In this document: piece after piece, positions 58,754 through 64,000 of the stretch
Layout: the number at the start of each line of letters is the position of its first letter
How positions within the stretch are numbered: the first letter of the stretch is position 1
Position numbers and translations under genes: made by a program
From: Nannocystis pusilla
GTDB lineage: Bacteria; Myxococcota_A; Polyangia; Nannocystales; Nannocystaceae
Assembly (NCBI RefSeq): GCF_020073745.1
Contig: NZ_JAIRAU010000001.1
Span: 620,001-684,000, forward strand
Direction: 5' to 3'
Length of the DNA stretch: 64,000 nt
Notes under the pieces: generated by a model
Database searches by the model: none
Seen by the model: only the letters and a program-made list of their open reading frames with translations
Told to the model about the DNA's origin: nothing

Positions 58754-61700
58754 CTAGTCGAGCGACTCGGCCGGCGCGTCGCCGAACAGCTTGCGGGCGA
58801 TCCAGCGGGTCGAGCGGGCGGTCACCATGCGGTCGAACAGGAGGTACGAGACCGGCACGACGACGAGGGTGAGGACGGTGGAGGTGATCATGCCGCCGAT
58901 GACGATGACGGCCATGGGCGAGCGGGCCTCGCCGCCCTCGCCGAGGGCCAGCGCGACGGGGACCATGCCGAAGATGGTGGCGGCGGCGGTCATGACGATC
59001 GGGCGCAGGCGGACGCGGCCGGCGCTGACGAGGGCCGGGACGATCTCGTGGCCGCGCGCGCGCTCCTCGTTGGCGAAGTCGACCAGCAAGATCGCCGTCT
59101 TGGTCACGAGGCCCATCAACATGATGAGGCCGATGAACGAGAAGACGTTGAGGGTCATGCCGGCGAGGTAGATGCCGCCGAAGGCGCCGATCACCGACAG
59201 CGGCAGCGAGATCATGATGACGACCGGCTGGACGAAGCTGTTGAACTGGGCGGCGAGGATCATGTAGACGAGCACGATCGCCAGGCCGAGCGCGAGCAGC
59301 ATCGCCGCGAACGACTCCTTCATCATCTCGGCGTTGCCGATGTAGCCGGTGGTGAGGTGGGCGGGGACGACCCGCGAGGCCGCCTCGTCGAGGATCTGCT
59401 GGGCCTCGCCGAGGGTGGCGCCGTTCAGGTTGGCCAGCAGCAGCACCTGGCGCTGGCGGTTCTGCCGCTCGATCTCGCTGGGGCCCGACTCGCGCTCGAC
59501 GCGGACCACGCTGGCGAGGTCGATCATCTGCCCGGTGGTGGCGCGGACCTTGAGGTTGCTGAGGGCCTCGATCTGGGCCCGCTGGGCCTCGGGCATCTGC
59601 ACGATCACGTCGTAGATGTCGGCGCCGTCCTTGAGGTCGGAGATGGTGTCGCCGGCCATGAGCGAGCGGATCGTGCGGGCGACGGAGGCGATCGGGACGC
59701 CGAGGTCGGCGGCCTTGTTGCGGTCGACGTGGACGGCGAGCTCGGGCTTGCCGCCGCGGAAGGTGACGTCGAGGTCGACGAACTTGCCGGTCTGGGCCAG
59801 CTCGTCGCGCAGGGCGTTGGCGGCGGCGGTGAGCTCGGCGAGGTCGTTGCCGCGGATCGAGAACTGGATCGGCTGGCTGCGGCCGCCGTCGCCGCCGATC
59901 GGGCTGATCTCGGCGACGGTGACCTGCACGCCGTCGATGCCGGCCATGCGGTCGCGGACCCACTGCATGGCGTCGCGCTGGCTGAAGCCGCGGTCGTGGC
60001 GGCCGTTGAGGATGACCTGGATCTCGGCCTTGTTGACCTGGGCCTGCTGGCCGCCGCCGATGGTGGTGAAGGTGCGCAGGACGCCGGGCAGGTGCTCGCG
60101 CAGGTCGAGGGCGACGGCCTCGGCGGTGTCGATGGTGGCCTCGAGCCCGGTACCGGTCGGCAGCTCGACCTGGACGGCGAACTGCGAGCGGTCCTGGCTC
60201 GGCATGAACTCGCCGGGCACGCGGGTGACGAGGGCGACCGAGCCGACCAGCGAGAGGACCGCCAGCAGCACGGTGGTCCACGGCCAGCGCAGGGCCCAGC
60301 CGAGCACGGCGGTGTAGATGCGCTCGAACACGCCGAAGGCGGCGTTGAAGGCGCGGGCGAACCAGCCGGGCTCGTGCTCGTGGCCGTGGCGCATCAGCAC
60401 CGACGACAGCATCGGCGTGAGGGTGAAGGAGACGAGCATCGACAGCAGGACGGCGACCGAGACGGTGATGCCGAACTGATAGAAGAAGCGGCCGATGATG
60501 CCCTTCATGAAGGCGACCGGCACGAACACGGCGACCAGCGAGAGGGTGGTGGCGATGACGGCGAGGCCGATCTCCGACGTCGCGTCGAGGGCGGCGCGCA
60601 TGCGGCCCTTGCCCATCTCGAGGTGGCGGTAGATGTTCTCGATGACGACGATCGCGTCGTCGACGAGGATGCCGATCGACAGCGACAGCGCCAGCATCGA
60701 GATGTTGTTGAAGGTGAACCCCAGGTAGTCCATGAACGCGAAGGTCGCGACGATGCTGGTGGGGATCGCCACCGCGGCGATGAAGGTCGCGCGGAAGTCG
60801 TGGAGGAAGATCAAGATCAGCAGGACGGTCAGCGCCGCGCCGAGCGCGAGGTCGAACTGCACGTCGTGGATCGCGTGCTCGGTGAACACCGAGTTGTCGG
60901 TCGGGATCGCCGCCCGGACGCCGTGCTTCGCCAGCAGCGGCGCCATCTCGTCGAGCTCCTCGCGGATCTGCTCGGCCAGGGCGACGACGTTGGCGCCGCT
61001 CTGCTTGCGGACGATCAGGCCGATCGCGGCGTTGCCGTCGAGGAAGGAGGCGGAGCGGGCGTCCTCGACGTCGTCGACGACGTCGGCGCAGTCCTTGACG
61101 CGGATGGCGGCGCCGCCGACCCCGACGATGACGATGTCGCCGATCTCCTCGGCGCTCTTGATCTCGCCCTTGGTCTTGATGGTCAGCTCGTTGCCGCCGC
61201 TCTTGATGTAGCCGGCGGGCAGCTCGAGGTTGCCGGCCTTGACCGCGTTGATGACGTCGTCGACGGTGAGGCCGAAGCCGGTCATGCGCGCGGGGTTGAC
61301 GAGGACCTTGATCTCGCGCTCGCGGCCGCCGATGACGTCGACGATGCCGACGCCGGGGATCTGCTGGATCCGCTGCTTGACCTCGTCCTTGGCGATCCGC
61401 GTCAGCTCGCCGATCGGCAGGTCGCCGGCGAGCGCGACCGAGAGCACCGGCGTGGCGCCGACGTCGAGCTTCTGGATCGTCGGCGGGTCGATGCCGGTCG
61501 GCAGCTCGCGCTCGATCGCGGCGACCTTGTCGCGGACGTCCTGCACGGCCTGGTCGACGTTGACCTCGAGCTCGAACTCGAGGATCACGGCGGTCACGCC
61601 CTCGTAGTTGCGCGAGGTCATGCGCTTGACGCCGCTCAGCGACTGCAGCGCCTCCTCGATCGGGTCGGCGACCTTGGACTCCATGGTCGCCGGGTCGGCG

Positions 61701-61858
61701 CCGGGGTACACGACCGTGGTCGTGACCACCGGGAACTCGACGCTGGGGAACATCTCGACCCCGATCCGCGGCAGCGCGTAGAGGCCGAACACCATGAGCG
61801 CGGCGATCAGCATCGCCGCGAACACGGGCCGTTTGATCGAAACCTCGGCGATCTTCAC
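58754..61858 (-). CDS. RND-family efflux pump, inner membrane transporter (AcrB/MexB-like)
   Basis: 1034 residues; GTG start at 61858 overlapping the fusion protein stop. Start [20 protein letters not shown] is typical. The RND core is complete: twelve TM segments, the first periplasmic half ([20 protein letters not shown]), the proton-relay TM4 [20 protein letters not shown] with the Asp pair, and [21 protein letters not shown] in the second half. Length matches hydrophobe/amphiphile or general multidrug RND pumps. Substrates not predictable. Part of a complete fusion protein/pump/TolC operon under a probable TetR regulator. Confidence 0.95.
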   Translation of the reverse strand: MKIAEVSIKRPVFAAMLIAALMVFGLYALPRIGVEMFPSVEFPVVTTTVVYPGADPATMESKVADPIEEALQSLSGVKRMTSRNYEGVTAVILEFELEVNVDQAVQDVRDKVAAIERELPTGIDPPTIQKLDVGATPVLSVALAGDLPIGELTRIAKDEVKQRIQQIPGVGIVDVIGGREREIKVLVNPARMTGFGLTVDDVINAVKAGNLELPAGYIKSGGNELTIKTKGEIKSAEEIGDIVIVGVGGAAIRVKDCADVVDDVEDARSASFLDGNAAIGLIVRKQSGANVVALAEQIREELDEMAPLLAKHGVRAAIPTDNSVFTEHAIHDVQFDLALGAALTVLLILIFLHDFRATFIAAVAIPTSIVATFAFMDYLGFTFNNISMLALSLSIGILVDDAIVVIENIYRHLEMGKGRMRAALDATSEIGLAVIATTLSLVAVFVPVAFMKGIIGRFFYQFGITVSVAVLLSMLVSFTLTPMLSSVLMRHGHEHEPGWFARAFNAAFGVFERIYTAVLGWALRWPWTTVLLAVLSLVGSVALVTRVPGEFMPSQDRSQFAVQVELPTGTGLEATIDTAEAVALDLREHLPGVLRTFTTIGGGQQAQVNKAEIQVILNGRHDRGFSQRDAMQWVRDRMAGIDGVQVTVAEISPIGGDGGRSQPIQFSIRGNDLAELTAAANALRDELAQTGKFVDLDVTFRGGKPELAVHVDRNKAADLGVPIASVARTIRSLMAGDTISDLKDGADIYDVIVQMPEAQRAQIEALSNLKVRATTGQMIDLASVVRVERESGPSEIERQNRQRQVLLLANLNGATLGEAQQILDEAASRVVPAHLTTGYIGNAEMMKESFAAMLLALGLAIVLVYMILAAQFNSFVQPVVIMISLPLSVIGAFGGIYLAGMTLNVFSFIGLIMLMGLVTKTAILLVDFANEERARGHEIVPALVSAGRVRLRPIVMTAAATIFGMVPVALALGEGGEARSPMAVIVIGGMITSTVLTLVVVPVSYLLFDRMVTARSTRWIARKLFGDAPAESLD

Positions 61859-62862
61859 AGCTTGTCCTCCGCCCCGGCGGGCTGCTTGCGCTTGGCGCGG
61901 GCGACCGGGGCCTTGCTCGCGGGGGCGGGCGCGGCGGCGTCGGCGACGACGGCCTCGGCGGCCGGCGGGGCCAGCTCGACCTCGACGTACATGCCGGGGC
62001 GCAGCAAGTTGTCGGCGTTGGCGACGTCGGCGACGATCTCGATCGTGCGGGTGGTCGCGTCGACGGTCGGCTGGATGCGCACCACGGTGGCGCTGCGGGC
62101 CAGCTCGAGCGCGCTGAAGTGGGCGGTGATGGTCTGGCCCTCGCGGATGGTTTTGAGCGCGCTCTCGGGGATCCGCGCCCGCAGCTCGATGACCGACTGG
62201 TCCTGCACGATCATCACGACGGTCGGCGGCATCATCGTCACGGTCTCGCCGACGCTCTTGAGCTTCTTGGTGACGACGCCGTCGATCGGCGAGGCGACGG
62301 TGGAGTCGCCGCTGTTGCGCCTGGCCATCGACAGCATGACCTCGGCCTGCTCGATGCCGTTGCTGGCGGAGGTGAAGGCGGCCTCGGCCCGCTCGAGCAC
62401 CGCGGCGGAGATGGTGCCGCTCTGAGCCAGGCGCTGCTGGCGTTCGAGCTCGCGCTGGGCGTTGTCCCGCTGGATCGTGGCGCCCTCCAGGGCGGCCTCG
62501 GCCTGGGCGATGCCGAGGCGGCTGGCGCGGGCGTCGAGGCGGAACAGCTGCTGGCCCTTCTTGACCCGCTCGCCCTCCTCGGCCATCACCGCGGTGATCG
62601 TGCCGCTCATGCGCGGGCTGAGGTCGGCGCTGTGCTTGGGCAGGGCGGTGGCGACGTAGCGGCCGGCCACCGAGGCCCCCGCCTGGCTGACCGCCGGACC
62701 CTGCTCGGGCCGCGGCGGCGGCCCGGGCACCCTGGGCGCCTCGCTGCCGTCGGCCCCTCGCACCGGCGGCAACCCGACCTTCGGCTCGCCTCCGCTGTCG
62801 CACGCGATTGGAATGAGCAGCGCCGCCGTGACGAGCAAGCGCGAGAGATGCACGTGGGTCAT
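61855..62862 (-). CDS. RND efflux periplasmic adaptor (HlyD/AcrA-type membrane fusion lipoprotein)
   Basis: 335 residues, ATG 62862. Lipoprotein signal MTHVHLSRLLVTAALLIPIAC. Adaptor domains: biotinyl-lipoyl half GTITAVMAEEGERVKKGQQL, long coiled coil (AEAALEGATIQRDNAQRELE, FTSASNGIEQAEVMLS), second half DSTVASPIDGVVTKKLKSVGE, beta-barrel and membrane-proximal RPGMYVEVEL. It ends in a Lys/Ala/Pro-rich tail. It links pump and TolC. First gene of the operon; the divergent TetR gene is 408 nt away. Confidence 0.92.
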   Translation of the reverse strand: MTHVHLSRLLVTAALLIPIACDSGGEPKVGLPPVRGADGSEAPRVPGPPPRPEQGPAVSQAGASVAGRYVATALPKHSADLSPRMSGTITAVMAEEGERVKKGQQLFRLDARASRLGIAQAEAALEGATIQRDNAQRELERQQRLAQSGTISAAVLERAEAAFTSASNGIEQAEVMLSMARRNSGDSTVASPIDGVVTKKLKSVGETVTMMPPTVVMIVQDQSVIELRARIPESALKTIREGQTITAHFSALELARSATVVRIQPTVDATTRTIEIVADVANADNLLRPGMYVEVELAPPAAEAVVADAAAPAPASKAPVARAKRKQPAGAEDKL

Positions 62863-63270
62863 GGTGCTATGATCGCTTCGAGTGTGAATTGCAGCGGGTG
62901 CGCGCGGGTACCATTCACGCGACGCAATGCATCGACCGATGGCCGCGACGCCACAGGTGATGACAATGTCAGGCGACTTGGGTCAGGCGCGAACGCGCGC
63001 CTTTCCGGGGAGTTAGTTAGTGAGTGAGCACGTTCTAACTCGGCGGGTCGCCTTGCGCAAGGAAAATAAATGAGCAATCACTTACTTTGAATTTGGGTGC
63101 AAAATGGAGTCTAGATAACAGTATAAGGCATGTGCGGGATTGCCCTGAGCTCGGCGGCGGGTCGGCCGAACGTCCGGGGCCTCCGCAGGCGAGCGGGGAC
63201 GCACAGGTGTGCGCGACCGGCGCGAGCGTGAGTGACCGGCGATTGCAAAGGATGGCGTGTTCCTCGATAA
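62863..63270. other. AT-rich divergent promoter region of efflux operon and TetR gene
   Basis: 408 nt. Its centre (about 63010-63120) is much more AT-rich than the rest of the window, as expected for an operator/promoter region. It carries the inverted repeats described at 63011-63090; promoter boxes cannot be fixed with confidence. Confidence 0.5.
63011..63090. promoter_or_regulatory. Candidate TetR operator region
   Basis: AGTTAG (63011-63016) and CTAACT (63035-63040) form a perfect 6-bp inverted pair around TTAGTGAGTGAGCACGTT. Further on, TGAGCAATCACTTACTTTGA (63071-63090) carries AGTAAGTGA in the opposite direction to AGTGAGTGA. Imperfect AGTNAGTGA repeats in both orientations between a TetR gene and its efflux operon are a typical operator layout. 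Confidence 0.45.
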
Positions 63271-63879
63271 GTGGCACCTTCCAATCGCCCGATGCGACCG
63301 CGTTCCTTCACCGACGAGGAGCTCCTCGACACCGCGCGCCGGTGCTTCCTCGAGCACGGGCCGAGCGTGTCGACGGATCTGATCGCGCAGGAGCTCGGGG
63401 TGTCGCAGGCGGCCCTGTTCAAGCGCTTCCGCACCAAGAAGGAATTGATGGTGCGCTCGTTGCTCCCGCACAACCCCCCGTGGGTGGCGGAGATCGAGCG
63501 AGGCCCCGACGCGCGGCCGGTGCTCGAGCAGCTGCGCGAGCTGGCGGCGAAGATCGACAGCTTCATGATCGAGCAGATGCCGTGCTTCGCCGTGCTGTCG
63601 GCCGCGGGCGCGCACCCGGCCAAGGTGCTCAAGTGGGACAAGGAGACCTGGCCGGGCATGCGGCCGCATCTGGCCCTGGTCGGGTGGTTCACGCAATTGG
63701 CGGCAGCGGGCCGCATCGTCGCCCCCTCACCGCCCGCGCTGGCGATGGCGTTCAGCTCGAGCCTGCAGGTGCCTCACTTCATGAGGCACACGCTCGGCGA
63801 CGCGGCCCCGGAGCTCGGGGCCGACTACCGCGAGCGCATCGTCGAGATGTTCTGGCGGGGCATCGAGCCGCGAGGCTGA
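63271..63879 (+). CDS. TetR/AcrR-family transcriptional regulator
   Basis: 202 residues from GTG 63271; ATG 63292 (giving MRPRSFTDEELLD) is just as likely. N-terminal HTH: ARRCFLEHGPSVSTDLIAQE, LGVSQAALFKRFRTKKELM, the usual helix-turn-helix of TetR. The C-terminal ligand pocket is helical with no recognised subgroup. Divergent from the RND efflux operon and next to candidate operators, so it probably represses the pump and itself and is released by a pump substrate. Confidence 0.92.
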   Translation: MAPSNRPMRPRSFTDEELLDTARRCFLEHGPSVSTDLIAQELGVSQAALFKRFRTKKELMVRSLLPHNPPWVAEIERGPDARPVLEQLRELAAKIDSFMIEQMPCFAVLSAAGAHPAKVLKWDKETWPGMRPHLALVGWFTQLAAAGRIVAPSPPALAMAFSSSLQVPHFMRHTLGDAAPELGADYRERIVEMFWRGIEPRG

Positions 63880-63881
63880 AG

Positions 63882-63897
63882 CTGTCTCTCGGGACAG
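63882..63897. repeat. Degenerate palindrome CTGTC-TCTCGG-GACAG
   Basis: 5-bp arms, 3 nt after the TetR stop. It resembles a degenerate copy of the TGTCC-N4-GGACA family and may act as a 3' hairpin. Confidence 0.4.
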
Positions 63898-64000
63898 GGC
63901 TCGGGGTCCCCGCGGTCGAGCCCGCTTCGCTGTCGCCCCGGGGAATTTCCGCGCCCGGTCGTCGGGTCGGAGCGCGGCTGTGGACGTCCGGGGGTGCGCT

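Noticed and set aside
59048..62425. 1125-codon plus-strand frame opposite the RND pump and fusion protein
   Set aside because: Asp/Glu/Gly/Leu-rich shadow of the RND coding sequence; repeats such as DVDD and LGLA come from the codon structure.

Overview
This is a very GC-rich stretch (roughly 70% G+C, strong third-position GC bias) from what looks like a myxobacterium, most likely Nannocystaceae or a relative. The evidence is a C-terminal MYXO-CTERM sorting tail (47698-48933), several lipoproteins with Thr/Ser/Asp-rich linkers and regularly spaced cysteines, a high density of two-component and sigma-54 regulators, and many proteins built from signalling and conflict domains. The placement is inference; there is no rRNA or tRNA in the window.

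Layout. (1) 1-11.1 kb: a tightly overlapping four-gene defence-type operon. It holds an adenine methyltransferase fused to an ATPase (cut by the window edge), a PIN nuclease, an RNA ligase, and a 1971-residue DUF1998 helicase that also carries a nuclease-like domain and a LexA/S24-type peptidase module. A hairpin terminator follows. (2) 11.4-13.8 kb: a VOC protein, a TfoX-N protein and a lipoprotein with four near-identical Cys-rich repeats, separated by gene remnants. (3) 14.3-21.6 kb: a second conflict cassette of SIR2/death-like/STAND-like protein, MoxR AAA+ ATPase and a vWA-like/PEGA/TPR membrane protein. (4) 21.6-24.9 kb: cytochrome P450, cysteine desulfurase and a broken histidine kinase. 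(5) 24.9-37.5 kb: a stress or oxygen signalling island with a GAF histidine kinase, universal stress proteins, a P-type ATPase, two NtrC-like regulators (one without its sigma-54 contact loop), a receiver protein and a globin-coupled histidine kinase. Five sigma-54 type promoters lie inside this island. (6) 37.5-49.9 kb: mixed housekeeping and surface genes (lipoproteins, sulfotransferase, acetyltransferase, acyltransferase, acetyl-CoA hydrolase, LanC-like protein, thioredoxin-like lipoprotein, chromate transporter, MYXO-CTERM protein). (7) 51.0-56.0 kb: a third conflict operon in which a trypsin-like peptidase, a P-loop ATPase and a STAND ATPase each carry an EAD-like helical adaptor. (8) 56.1-63.9 kb: an SDR, then a tripartite RND efflux operon (membrane fusion protein, RND pump, TolC) with a divergent TetR regulator.

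Two patterns cut across the genes. A short palindrome, TGTCC-N4-GGACA, occurs ten times exactly (plus degenerate copies), both between genes and in frame inside three genes; this looks like a dispersed repeat family. The sigma-54 promoters and TGCA-rich inverted repeats of region 5 suggest a local regulon driven by the NtrC-type regulator at 36145-37506 and its globin-coupled kinase.

The strongest candidates for an undescribed system are the operon at 1-10979 (DNA modification, helicase-nuclease, an RNA cut/seal pair and a possible self-cleaving switch) and the EAD-linked protease/STAND operon at 50963-56049.
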